Position numbers and translations under genes: made by a program. This document shows positions 1-6,436 of a DNA stretch of 13,189 nt, in pieces (position 1 is the stretch's first letter; every line of letters begins with the position of its first letter). The stretch covers positions 1 through 13,189 of the forward strand of contig JAGLBF010000013.1 of assembly GCA_018260375.1 (NCBI GenBank), read 5' to 3'. Source of the stretch: Deinococcus sp. Its GTDB lineage: Bacteria; Deinococcota; Deinococci; Deinococcales; Deinococcaceae. The notes below the pieces were generated by a model. That model was not told where the DNA came from and searched no databases. It saw only the letters and a list, made by a program, of their open reading frames with translations.

Positions 1-92
1 TGGAGCCGCAGGCGGCGCTTTTCCGACTGTAGTGGAATTTAGCGGCAGTCCGTATCACTTTATTGCCGCACAGTCAGAAAGCCGCCGCCTGC
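1..92 (+). repeat. Intergenic repeat, copy A (3' part; cut by window start)
   Basis: Positions 1-55 match 10250-10303 (copy C) at about 40 of 55 positions by hand alignment, sharing GCAGGCGG, AATTT and CCGTAT. This copy is a near-perfect hairpin. Positions 8-30 pair with 70-92 at 20 of 23 positions (GCAGGCGGCG against CGCCGCCTGC, GACTGT against ACAGTC). A second stem, GCGGCA (42-47) with TGCCGC (64-69), stacks inside it. The 5' half of the family, seen in copies B and C, would lie before the window. It ends 12 nt before the promoter box of the downstream dipeptidase. The function is unknown. Confidence 0.75.
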
Positions 93-104
93 ACCAACGC
101 ACGT

Positions 105-110
105 TACACT
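105..110 (+). promoter_or_regulatory. -10 box TACACT for a leaderless dipeptidase mRNA
   Basis: TACACT fits the TAnnnT -10 pattern and ends 7 nt before the ATG at 118, so transcription would begin at or next to the start codon. No Shine-Dalgarno sequence lies between. The same box at the same distance precedes trhO and aroK, and TACAGT precedes aroC. No convincing -35 box is visible. Confidence 0.6.
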
Positions 111-117
111 ATCCACC

Positions 118-1491
118 ATGACACAAGCCCGCTTTCAACTGACTGATGCTCAAAAGACCCAGGCCAATGAAGAACTGTTTGCGCTGCTGCGTATTCCCTC
201 GGTGAGCGCCGACCCCCAGCATGCAGGTGACATGAGCCGCGCCGCCGAGTTTTTGCGCGCTAAGCTGGCGGGTCTGGGCTTTGATGCCCGTGTAGACAGC
301 ACTGAAGGCCACCCTATCGTCTACGCCGAGCGCCTCAAGGCTCCCGGCAAGCCTACCGTGCTGATCTACGGCCACTACGACGTGCAGCCTGAGGCGCCGC
401 TGGAAGAATGGGTGTCGCCCCCCTTTGAACCCACTGTGCGGGAGGGCCGCATCTACGCACGCGGCGCCACCGATGACAAAGGGCAAGCTTACGCGCATGT
501 GCTGGGGGCCGAGTTGCTGCTAGAGTCAGGAGAGTTGCCGGTCAACGTCAAATTTTTGCTGGAAGGTGAAGAAGAAGTAGGCAGCCAGCACCTTGAGCCG
601 TACCTTCGCCAAAAAGCTCAGGCACTGAAATGTGACGCAATAGTAATTTCTGACGGCTCCCGCTTTGCACCTGACGTGCCCACCGTCACCTATGGCCTGC
701 GTGGCCTGAGCTACATAGAGGTACATGTGCAGGGAGCCAACCGCGACCTTCACAGCGGCAGCTACGGCGGGGCGGCGCCTAACCCCATCAACGCGCTGTG
801 TGAAATCATCGCCCAGCTGAAAGATGACAAAGGCCGCGTCACCATTCCAGGGTTTTATGACGGCATTGAAGCCCTGACCCAAGACGAGCGCGATATGTGG
901 GCACAGTTGCCGCATAGCGACGCCGAATTTGCCAGCAGCATCGGCGCTACGGGCCTAAAAGGCGAAGAGGGCTACACCACTTTGGAGCAACTGTGGGCGC
1001 GTCCCACGCTGGATGTCAACGGCATCTGGGGCGGGTATCAGGGCGAGGGCAGCAAAACGGTGATTCCGGCCAAGGCGGGGGCCAAAATCAGCATGCGGCT
1101 GGTGCCTGGGCAAGACCCTGAACGCATCACCAAGCTGGCTATGGATCACCTGCCTACGCTGGCTCCTGTGGGCGCACAGGTTACAGTGGTAGCCATGCAC
1201 GGCGGTCAGCCCGTCAAAATTGACCTGGATAACCCCTATGTCAGGGCAGCAGGCGCGGCCCTTAAGACTGTGTACGGCAAAGAGGCGGCCTTTACACGCG
1301 GCGGCGGGTCTATTCCTATCGTGGCGGCCTTTCGGGAGATTTTGCAGGCCCCCGTGGTGCTGGTTGACTTTGGCCTGAATGAAGATGCGCCCCACAGCCC
1401 CAACGAGAGCTTTGCTCTGGCAGACTTTCACAGTGGCATCCTGACCAGCGCTGAGCTGCTGCGCGAAATGGCCCAGATTGATGTCCAGTAA
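118..1491 (+). CDS. M20-family metallodipeptidase (CNDP-like)
   Basis: This 457-residue protein is a cytosolic zinc peptidase of the M20 family, which removes single residues from dipeptides or short peptides. Visible active-site motifs are GHYDVQP (His86 and Asp88), RGATDDKGQ (bridging Asp119), EGEEEVGS (catalytic Glu152 and metal ligand Glu153), SDGS (Asp179) and the C-terminal APHSPNE (His426). The order and spacing match carnosine dipeptidase-like enzymes. The lid/dimerisation domain lies between about residues 195 and 320 and includes DLHSGSYGG. The length is normal and no signal peptide is seen. The ATG was chosen because TACACT ends 7 nt upstream, giving a leaderless start. The stop codon TAA overlaps a TAATG motif leading into purN. 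The true substrate cannot be told from sequence. Confidence 0.93.
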   Translation: MTQARFQLTDAQKTQANEELFALLRIPSVSADPQHAGDMSRAAEFLRAKLAGLGFDARVDSTEGHPIVYAERLKAPGKPTVLIYGHYDVQPEAPLEEWVSPPFEPTVREGRIYARGATDDKGQAYAHVLGAELLLESGELPVNVKFLLEGEEEVGSQHLEPYLRQKAQALKCDAIVISDGSRFAPDVPTVTYGLRGLSYIEVHVQGANRDLHSGSYGGAAPNPINALCEIIAQLKDDKGRVTIPGFYDGIEALTQDERDMWAQLPHSDAEFASSIGATGLKGEEGYTTLEQLWARPTLDVNGIWGGYQGEGSKTVIPAKAGAKISMRLVPGQDPERITKLAMDHLPTLAPVGAQVTVVAMHGGQPVKIDLDNPYVRAAGAALKTVYGKEAAFTRGGGSIPIVAAFREILQAPVVLVDFGLNEDAPHSPNESFALADFHSGILTSAELLREMAQIDVQ

Positions 1492-2152
1492 TGCACCCTC
1501 AAGTAATGCACCTTCCAGTAATGCACTACTACAGGTGACACCCAGCACCTTGCCGCGCCTGGGCTTTCTGGCCTCGCACGGCGGCAGCGCGGCGCGTCAC
1601 TTGGTTGAGGCTTGCCGGCTTGGCACTTTGCCCGCGCTTCCTGTAGCGCTTGCCAGCAACAACAGCCGCTCGCCTGCTCTGGCCTGGGCGCGTGCGGCGG
1701 GCCTAAAGACCGCACACCTCAGCAGCGCGGTTTACCCAGACCCCGCCGAGTTAGACCGCGCTCTTACGCAGTTTATGCAGTTGGCGGGGGTTGACCTGTT
1801 GGTGCTCAGTGGCTACATGAAACCGCTGGGGCCGCAGGTGCTCAGCCACTACGCAGGGCGAGTGGTCAACATTCACCCCAGTTTGCTTCCCCGTCACGGC
1901 GGGCCTGGAATGTACGGTGACCGCGTTCACGCCAGCGTCCTGCAAGCGGGTGATGCGTACAGTGGCGCCACGGTGCATCTGGTCACGGCGGGCATTGATG
2001 AAGGCCCTGTGTTGGCCCAGCAAAGCGTGGCCGTGCAGCCTGATGACACCCCAGATACCCTTAAAGCCCGCGTGCAAGCCATAGAAGGCGACCTGATGCT
2101 GCGGGCCGTGCAGGGGTTGGTTGGTCAGTGGCAGGGAGAGGTTGGCTCTTAA
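1481..2152 (+). CDS. purN: Phosphoribosylglycinamide formyltransferase PurN
   Basis: PurN transfers a formyl group from 10-formyltetrahydrofolate to glycinamide ribonucleotide, step three of purine synthesis, in the cytosol. Counting from ATG 1481 (223 residues), the family signature VVNIHPSLLP holds the catalytic Asn130 and His132, and GIDEGPVL holds Asp173. The fold segments ALASNNSRSPAL and LLVLSGYMKPLG also fit. The phosphate-binding loop is SHGGSAA rather than the common SGxGSN. The start is uncertain. ATG 1481 overlaps the dipeptidase end and adds an 18-residue repeat-encoded tail (Ser/Asn/Ala-rich). GTG 1535 would give a 205-residue protein, closer to the usual length of about 200. Neither has a clear Shine-Dalgarno sequence, so translational coupling to the dipeptidase is likely. 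The enzyme identity is firm. Confidence 0.9.
   Translation: MSSNAPSSNAPSSNALLQVTPSTLPRLGFLASHGGSAARHLVEACRLGTLPALPVALASNNSRSPALAWARAAGLKTAHLSSAVYPDPAELDRALTQFMQLAGVDLLVLSGYMKPLGPQVLSHYAGRVVNIHPSLLPRHGGPGMYGDRVHASVLQAGDAYSGATVHLVTAGIDEGPVLAQQSVAVQPDDTPDTLKARVQAIEGDLMLRAVQGLVGQWQGEVGS
1484..1528 (+). repeat. 15-bp tandem repeat, three units, each with TAATG
   Basis: Three 15-bp units (1484-1498, 1499-1513, 1514-1528) follow the pattern TCMAGTAATGCACNN with few changes. The first TAA (1489-1491) is the dipeptidase stop. Each unit supplies a TAATG stop/start motif (1489, 1504, 1519). In the purN frame the repeat reads Ser-Ser-Asn-Ala-Pro twice and then Ser-Ser-Asn-Ala-Leu. The other frame opens at the three ATGs and ends at TGA 1536-1538. 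Confidence 0.9.
1491..1538 (+). other. Possible 15-codon coupling ORF between dipeptidase and purN
   Basis: ATG 1491 overlaps the dipeptidase TAA and opens a 15-codon frame with further in-frame ATGs at 1506 and 1521. It ends at TGA 1536-1538, which overlaps a GTG at 1535 in the purN frame (GTGA). The arrangement could pass terminating ribosomes from the dipeptidase to purN. That translation occurs is inference; the overlapping codons are directly visible. Confidence 0.35.
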
Positions 2153-2214
2153 GCATTGCCACACCTTAACCCCAGATACTTAGCCCCACATACGCATATA
2201 CGCAGATACCTCTC

Positions 2215-2220
2215 AAGGAA
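2215..2220 (+). promoter_or_regulatory. Shine-Dalgarno AAGGAA fixing the DUF402 start
   Basis: AAGGAA lies 4 nt before ATG 2225. The reading frame is open further upstream to near 2156, but that part encodes a His/Pro/Arg-rich stretch unlike the domain. The Shine-Dalgarno sequence therefore decides for the internal ATG. Confidence 0.75.
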
Positions 2221-2224
2221 CTCC

Positions 2225-2773
2225 ATGAAACGTAAAACCTTTGACAAACGCCACTGGCAGCGCGCGCCGCTGGTTGAGCAGCGAGTGGTACAGCTGCCCG
2301 CTGGCACACTGGTAGACGTGGTGGCCCGCAGAGTGACGCAGCCCAAATGGGTCACGCTGGGCGGCGCAGAGCTGTGCATTTTGGATGTGAACTACCGCTG
2401 GGTGTATTTTGCACCCACTGGGGCCAAGCATGCCCTTACGGTGCAACTGAATGCTGCTGGCGTGCCTGTGCAGCTTTATATAGATGTGGGCGCAGCGTCG
2501 GGCGTAGACCCAGAGGGGTTGCCCTACATGGACGACCTTTACCTAGACGTGGTGGCCCGCACAACCCCCGACTGGCAAGTGCAGCGCAGCGAAATCATTG
2601 ACCAAGACGAACTGGAAGTTGCCCTTGTCAGCGGTGATGTCACCCCCGCGCAGTACCGCCTGGCCTGGGCCGAAGCCAATGCTATACAAGCCGCCTTGCA
2701 CGCGGGTACTTTCGCCCCGCTAGACGTGGTGCGCGGGTACCTGGCAAAAGAGGTGGGGGCGCTTTCACCTTGA
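2225..2773 (+). CDS. DUF402 family protein (possible nucleotide phosphatase)
   Basis: This 182-residue protein has the features of the DUF402 fold: an N-terminal beta-rich part (KWVTLGG, YRWVYFAP), the segment QLYIDVG (Asp87), and PYMDDLYLDVV (Asp103, Asp104, Asp108), followed by EIIDQDELEVA (Asp126, Glu129) and a C-terminal helix. The acidic cluster suggests a metal-binding active site. Characterised relatives in Gram-positive bacteria hydrolyse nucleoside di- and triphosphates. Whether this protein does the same is inference, since other members are annotated as RNA-binding or unknown. It follows purN on the same strand after 72 nt, so it may share the transcript. A role beside purine synthesis is conceivable but unsupported by more than position. 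No signal peptide or membrane segment is seen. Confidence 0.82.
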   Translation: MKRKTFDKRHWQRAPLVEQRVVQLPAGTLVDVVARRVTQPKWVTLGGAELCILDVNYRWVYFAPTGAKHALTVQLNAAGVPVQLYIDVGAASGVDPEGLPYMDDLYLDVVARTTPDWQVQRSEIIDQDELEVALVSGDVTPAQYRLAWAEANAIQAALHAGTFAPLDVVRGYLAKEVGALSP

Positions 2774-2788
2774 CCAGGCACCTGAACG

Positions 2789-2930
2789 CCTGACGCAATC
2801 AGGGCGGATGCGAGTGGGAAAAGAGACGGGTTCCCTGGCATGGAAGCAACGACTGTGCTCTCCCAACAGTGCTGGCATGGAGCGTAAGTCTGTATCAGAC
2901 TGTTTCGCTGCTCCTTCTGTGCGTTGTGAC
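2789..2930 (+). repeat. Intergenic repeat, copy B
   Basis: Positions 2804-2847 match copy C at 10213-10256 in 38 of 44 positions, with the same 35-nt spacing from GGATGC to TGGAAGC. The left edge is a small hairpin, CCTGA (2789-2793) with TCAGG (2799-2803). The right half has diverged in sequence but keeps pairing: AGTCTG/CAGACT around a TAT loop near 2886-2900, AACAGT with ACTGTT, and CAACG with CGTTG. It fills the gap between the DUF402 gene and the trhO promoter. Edges are approximate. Confidence 0.8.
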
Positions 2931-2962
2931 CTTGCTACGTTTTCCCATTCCCTCTCTCGCCG

Positions 2963-2968
2963 TACACT
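2963..2968 (+). promoter_or_regulatory. -10 box TACACT for a leaderless trhO mRNA
   Basis: TACACT ends 6 nt before ATG 2975, the same layout as at the dipeptidase, aroC and aroK. No Shine-Dalgarno sequence is present. A -35 box is not evident. Confidence 0.6.
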
Positions 2969-2974
2969 GTAGCC

Positions 2975-3874
2975 ATGACCGAAGTACACACCCCTTTCTA
3001 TGTTCAAGCGCCCTGGGTGGTGGCTGCTCTGTACCAGTTTAAGACCCTTAGTGACCCCGCTGCCCTGCGAGAGCAACTGCTGACGCTGGGCCAAAGCGCG
3101 GGGCTGTGCGGTACTCTGATTGTGGCGCCTGAAGGTGTGAACGGCACGGTAGCGGGCAGCCGCGAGGCCATTGATCGCCTACATGCCGCACTTGTGGCAG
3201 CAGGGTTTGACCACCTGGAATACAAAGAATCGGCTGCAGACACCCAGCCTTTTAAAAAGTACAAAGTGCGGCTTAAGCGCGAAATAGTCACGCTGGGTGT
3301 GCCTGTAGAGCCGCTGGCCCGCGTGGGTCACTACGTCGCCCCGCAAGAGTGGAATGCCCTGATGGCTGATCCAGAGGTGATTTTGGTTGATACCCGCAAT
3401 GATTACGAGTACAAAGCGGGAACATTTGAGGGCGCGGTTGACCCCCACACGGCTTCCTTCCGCGAGTTTCCCGCCTGGGTAGAGAAGAACCTCAGCGGCA
3501 AAGAGGATCAAAAAATTGCCATGTTTTGCACGGGCGGTATACGTTGTGAAAAGGCCACCAGCTACCTGCTAGAGCGCGGTTTTACCAACGTGTATCACCT
3601 CAAGGGCGGCGTGCTGGCCTACCTAGAGCATATCCCCGAGGACCAGAGTCACTGGCAAGGCGATTGCTTTGTCTTTGACGAGCGGGTGACGGTGGGCCAC
3701 GGCCTGCAACCCACAGGCGCAGAGATGTGCTATAGCTGCGGCTGGCCCCTGACCGCACAAGAAACCCAGCGCCCCCTTTTTGAGCGCGGTGTAAGCTGCC
3801 AGCACTGCCACGCCCAAACCAGCGAGCAACAAAAAAAGCAGATGCGCGACAGGCAACAGATGATGTACGAATAG
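2975..3874 (+). CDS. trhO: tRNA uridine(34) hydroxylase TrhO (rhodanese family)
   Basis: TrhO (YceA/YbfQ family) makes 5-hydroxyuridine at the wobble position of certain tRNAs using molecular oxygen, acting in the cytosol. The 299-residue protein has the N-terminal acylphosphatase-like domain (about 15-110, with APEGVNGTVAGS at 51-62) and a rhodanese domain (about 115-225). The active-site loop MFCTGGIRCEKA places the catalytic Cys185 and the conserved Cys191. The C-terminal tail carries two CxxC pairs (Cys252/Cys255 and Cys275/Cys278), a likely zinc site. It then ends in a Gln/Lys/Arg-rich basic stretch that could touch RNA. Length and domain order match the family. The start is set by TACACT 6 nt upstream. 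It stands alone between two repeat copies. Confidence 0.93.
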   Translation: MTEVHTPFYVQAPWVVAALYQFKTLSDPAALREQLLTLGQSAGLCGTLIVAPEGVNGTVAGSREAIDRLHAALVAAGFDHLEYKESAADTQPFKKYKVRLKREIVTLGVPVEPLARVGHYVAPQEWNALMADPEVILVDTRNDYEYKAGTFEGAVDPHTASFREFPAWVEKNLSGKEDQKIAMFCTGGIRCEKATSYLLERGFTNVYHLKGGVLAYLEHIPEDQSHWQGDCFVFDERVTVGHGLQPTGAEMCYSCGWPLTAQETQRPLFERGVSCQHCHAQTSEQQKKQMRDRQQMMYE

Positions 3875-3882
3875 AAAAGATG

Positions 3883-3917
3883 GAGCAGGGTAAAAGCCGG
3901 TGAAGGTGCACCTGCTC
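3883..3917. other. Inverted repeat GAGCAGG/CCTGCTC downstream of trhO
   Basis: GAGCAGG (3883-3889) can pair with CCTGCTC (3911-3917), with 21 nt between. It lies 9 nt after the trhO stop. No T-run follows on the + strand, so it is a weak terminator candidate at best. It may instead be the far end of repeat copy D. Confidence 0.35.
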
Positions 3918-3965
3918 GGCACGATAAGCACAGCCAAAAAAGCAGAGTAAAAAAAGTACAGCAAA

Positions 3966-4054
3966 AAAGCACCGCCCACGCTTCCATACCGTGAAATGCA
4001 CGGGTGTTCCTCCTTCCGTTGCCCCTTTTTGATCGCATCTTGAACTAAGTTCAA
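3966..4054 (-). repeat. Intergenic repeat, copy D (inverted)
   Basis: Read on the - strand, 3990-3966 matches copy C (10246-10270) at 23 of 25 positions (GGTATGGAAGCG then GGCGGTGCTTT). Upstream on the same strand come an ACGG, a GATGCGA and an exact 15-bp dyad, TTGAACT/AGTTCAA (4040-4054). The dyad sits where copies B and C have their edge hairpins. The middle contains extra bases compared with B and C. The tail after 3966 is a run of T-rich blocks and cannot be aligned, so the left edge is open. It occupies most of the 312-nt gap between the convergent genes trhO and thrS. Confidence 0.7.
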
Positions 4055-4088
4055 TGACAATCCGTACAACATAAAAGCTGTACAGCAT

Positions 4089-4116
4089 AAAAAAAGGCGG
4101 CGCTTTTTCTGGCGCC
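4089..4116 (-). terminator. Intrinsic terminator of thrS
   Basis: On the - strand GGCGC (4116-4112) pairs with GCGCC (4103-4099) over an A-rich loop. A further GCC and then seven T residues (4095-4089) follow. It lies 70 nt past the thrS stop codon. Confidence 0.75.
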
Positions 4117-4186
4117 TAACCCCTGATGTCTATACCCTAACCGCTCAGTAGCTCCCGGTTACAGTTCCATGTATCCGAGTATGTAC

Positions 4187-6139
4187 TCAGGGCATCCGCG
4201 TGCGGTAGCGTACCAAAAGTTCATTCTTCAGGTCGTCAAACTTCACGCCTTTGCGCTCTTTGGTGCCTTCCTCGGTACGTTCGCGCAAGCTCACCTCGTG
4301 GCTTTCTTGCTCTTTGTCGCCCACAATCAGCATCACCGGGATTTTGTGCAGCTCGGCGTCGCGGATTTTGGCCTGCATGCGGTTAGAGCTGTCGTCTACC
4401 TCGGCACGCAGGCCCAGCGCATGCAGCTCGCCGCGCAGGGTTTCAGCGTAGTCGTTGTGGCGATCAGCAATGGGAATAATCATGATTTGTCGCGGGGCGA
4501 GCCACAGGGGAAAGTCGCCCGCATAATGCTCGATCAAAATGCCAGTAAAGCGCTCAATACTGCCAAAGGGTGCGCGGTGAATAACAATAGGGCGGTGGTC
4601 TTGACCATCCTCGCCGGTGTAGGTCAGGTCAAAGCGTTCAGGCAGGTTCGGGTCAACCTGAATGGTGCCAAGCTGCCACTCACGGCCCAGCACATCCTTG
4701 ACCACAAAGTCCAGTTTGGGGCCATAAAAGGCCGCGTCGCCAGGTTCTACTGAGTAAGGCAGGCCCACTTCGGTCACCGCTTCAATAATCTGACCTTCTG
4801 CCATTTCCCAGTAAGCGTCTTCGCCTACATATTTAGCGTTATTGGGGTCGCGTGTGCCCACACGAAAACGCACTTCATTCATGCCAAAGGTCTTTAACAC
4901 CAGTACAGTCAGGTCGAGCACATCTAGAAATTCGCTCTTCAGCTGGTCGGGCCGGCAAAAAATGTGAGCATCATCTTGTGTAAAGCCGCGTACACGGGTC
5001 AGACCATTGAGCTCGCCAGACTGTTCATAGCGGTAGACTGTACCAAACTCGGCCAGACGCAGCGGCAGGTCGCGGTAGCTGCGCGGTTTGCTGGCGTAGA
5101 TACGCATGTGGTGTGGGCAGTTCATGGGCTTGAGCATGTACTCTTCATCATCTACAGTGATGGGCGAAAAGTTAGAATCTGCATAGTTCTGATAGTGTCC
5201 GCTGGTGCGGTACAGGTCAAGGTGACCGATATTTGGTGTAACAACAGGTGAATAGTTGCGCCTAAACTGCTGTTCTTTCATAAAATTGGTCAGTTCTTCG
5301 CGCAACACGGTGCCGTTAGGCAGCCACATGGGTAAGCCTTTGCCCACGAGCGGGTCAATGGTAAAGAGTTCCAGCTCTTTGCCCAGTTTGCGGTGGTCTC
5401 GCCGTTTGGCTTCTTCCAGGGTGTGAAGGTATTCATCCAGCTCTTTTTGGGTAGCAAACGCCACACCGTATACGCGCTGCAAAATAGGGTTGTTGTCGCT
5501 GCCGCGCCAGTAAGCGCCGCTGGTAGACATCAGTTTAAAGGCACCTGGAAGCCTGCCCGTGGTGGGAAAGTGAGGCCCACGGCACAGGTCAATGTAGTCG
5601 CCTTGCTGGTAAAATGTGATGATTTCGTCTTCGGGAAATTCGCTGATCAGTTCTACCTTGTAGGGGTCAGCGGCAAATTGCTCAAGGGCCTGCGCCTTGC
5701 TGACCTGGCGGCGTTGCATCTCCAGGTTGCGGCTGATGATGTCGCGCATAATCTGCTCAATTTCGGGGAAATCCTCTTCGCGCAGCGGCTCTGGCAGGTC
5801 AAAATCCTGGTACCAGCCGTTATCTATAGCTGGCCCCACACCGCGCTTGACGCTGCCCTTGGGGTAACCTTTGCGCTCGTATAGTTCACCTACCGCCTGA
5901 CTCATCACGTGCGCGAGCGTGTGCCGGAATACGGGGGCCGCGTCGCCTGGGTTCTTCTTGGTGATCAGCGCCACGGTTGCCCCGTCACTCAGCGGGGTCA
6001 TCAGGTCGGTCAGTTGGCCATCTACGCTGGCTGCGAGTGTGTCCTGTGCCAGGCGCGGGCCGATGGCCTGAGCCACTTCCAGGGCAGTGGGGGCGTGGTC
6101 AAATTCCAGTTGTTTTCCGTCGGGTAAAAGAACGTGCAT
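4187..6139 (-). CDS. thrS: Threonyl-tRNA synthetase
   Basis: ThrRS charges tRNA-Thr and removes mischarged serine. Domains in order: TGS (about 1-60), editing domain with RHTLAHVMSQAV (His73, His77) and DLCRGPHFP (Cys186, His190), class II catalytic core (about 240-535), and anticodon-binding domain (about 548-650). The catalytic zinc ligands are in MNCPHH (Cys341), DDAHIF (His392) and VIHRAPFGS (His521). Motif 2 (TVYRYEQSGELNGLTRVRGFTQ) and motif 3 (HRAPFGSIERF) are intact. The open frame begins at GTG 6145, but AAGGAG at 6150-6145 overlaps that codon and sits 5 nt from ATG 6139, so ATG 6139 (650 residues) is preferred. The gene has a long leader with a terminator hairpin, which suggests attenuation. 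Confidence 0.97.
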   Translation of the reverse strand: MHVLLPDGKQLEFDHAPTALEVAQAIGPRLAQDTLAASVDGQLTDLMTPLSDGATVALITKKNPGDAAPVFRHTLAHVMSQAVGELYERKGYPKGSVKRGVGPAIDNGWYQDFDLPEPLREEDFPEIEQIMRDIISRNLEMQRRQVSKAQALEQFAADPYKVELISEFPEDEIITFYQQGDYIDLCRGPHFPTTGRLPGAFKLMSTSGAYWRGSDNNPILQRVYGVAFATQKELDEYLHTLEEAKRRDHRKLGKELELFTIDPLVGKGLPMWLPNGTVLREELTNFMKEQQFRRNYSPVVTPNIGHLDLYRTSGHYQNYADSNFSPITVDDEEYMLKPMNCPHHMRIYASKPRSYRDLPLRLAEFGTVYRYEQSGELNGLTRVRGFTQDDAHIFCRPDQLKSEFLDVLDLTVLVLKTFGMNEVRFRVGTRDPNNAKYVGEDAYWEMAEGQIIEAVTEVGLPYSVEPGDAAFYGPKLDFVVKDVLGREWQLGTIQVDPNLPERFDLTYTGEDGQDHRPIVIHRAPFGSIERFTGILIEHYAGDFPLWLAPRQIMIIPIADRHNDYAETLRGELHALGLRAEVDDSSNRMQAKIRDAELHKIPVMLIVGDKEQESHEVSLRERTEEGTKERKGVKFDDLKNELLVRYRTRMP

Positions 6140-6144
6140 ATTCA

Positions 6145-6150
6145 CTCCTT
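6145..6150 (-). promoter_or_regulatory. Shine-Dalgarno AAGGAG setting the thrS start
   Basis: AAGGAG (6150-6145 on the - strand) is 5 nt from ATG 6139 and overlaps the alternative GTG at 6145, which rules that GTG out as the normal start. It is the strongest Shine-Dalgarno sequence in the window. Confidence 0.85.
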
Positions 6151-6208
6151 AAACATAAAACCTTACACACAAAAAAAACTCCCGCCTGCGCCGCCGATAA
6201 CCAGCAGC

Positions 6209-6248
6209 AAAAACGCCTGAGAGCCGTAAAAAAGAAAGCTCTCAGGCG
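6209..6248 (-). terminator. Terminator hairpin in the thrS leader (possible attenuator)
   Basis: On the - strand CGCCTGAGAGC (6248-6238) pairs perfectly with GCTCTCAGGCG (6224-6214) over a 13-nt loop, followed by five T residues (6213-6209). It ends 69 nt before thrS ATG. It could be a plain terminator for aroQ, whose stop is 188 nt upstream, or an attenuator for thrS. The stop codon of the possible leader ORF (6244-6242) lies in its 5' arm. The segment CGCCTG at 6281-6276 could compete for the 3' arm with 6 bp, and itself overlaps a GCGCTCA/TGAGCGC stem (6321-6315 with 6285-6279). Confidence 0.8.
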
Positions 6249-6328
6249 CGGCGAGTTCGGGTCATCAGGCCGTAGCAGGCGCTCAGCAAGCGGGAACTCA
6301 GCAAGCGGGAACATTGAGCGCAGGACAT
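6242..6328 (-). CDS. Possible leaderless leader peptide upstream of thrS (28 codons)
   Basis: ATG 6328 opens 28 codons ending at TGA 6244-6242, inside the 5' arm of the terminator hairpin. TAAACT (6340-6335) ends 6 nt before the ATG, the same layout as the leaderless genes here. The peptide is rich in Arg, Leu, Ser and Cys. Residues 7-11 and 12-16 are near repeats because of a 15-bp tandem duplication in the DNA. Two Thr codons (ACC, codon 23; ACT, codon 25) lie in the last third, just upstream of the stop. Two is few for classic amino-acid attenuation, so the role is inference. The ORF could be chance. The peptide resembles no family I recognise. Confidence 0.4.
   Translation of the reverse strand: MSCAQCSRLLSSRLLSACYGLMTRTRRA
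6282..6311. repeat. 15-bp perfect tandem duplication in the thrS leader
   Basis: CTCAGCAAGCGGGAA occurs twice back to back (6282-6296 and 6297-6311), with no mismatch. It lies inside the possible leader ORF and inside the loop of the GCGCTCA/TGAGCGC stem. Confidence 0.95.
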
Positions 6329-6334
6329 GGGGGT

Positions 6335-6340
6335 AGTTTA
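6335..6340 (-). promoter_or_regulatory. -10-like box TAAACT before the thrS leader
   Basis: TAAACT matches TAnnnT and ends 6 nt before ATG 6328. No good -35 box was found at 16-19 nt upstream. If real, it gives thrS its own transcript with a leader of about 190 nt. Confidence 0.4.
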
Positions 6341-6436
6341 GCAGAAGAATACCTCAACGGCTGCTCAATAGCCGCTGGATATGCCGTAACGGTGCGCCCA
6401 CTGATCAGGTACTTGAAGTTCAACAGGGGCACCCGT

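Noticed and set aside
2156..2224. Upstream start for the DUF402 protein
   Set aside because: The extra residues are His/Pro/Arg-rich and AAGGAA sits right before ATG 2225.
3989..4003. CCGTG/CACGG hairpin as a terminator of trhO
   Set aside because: It has a 5-bp stem and no T-run after it on the + strand, and it lies inside repeat copy D.
3600..4088. Long - strand reading frames opposite the trhO 3' end
   Set aside because: They are shadows of trhO running into repeat copy D and its T-rich tail, with no recognisable domain.
6140..6436. T-box riboswitch before thrS
   Set aside because: No T-box sequence like AGGGTGGNACCGCG and no specifier-loop architecture could be seen on the - strand.
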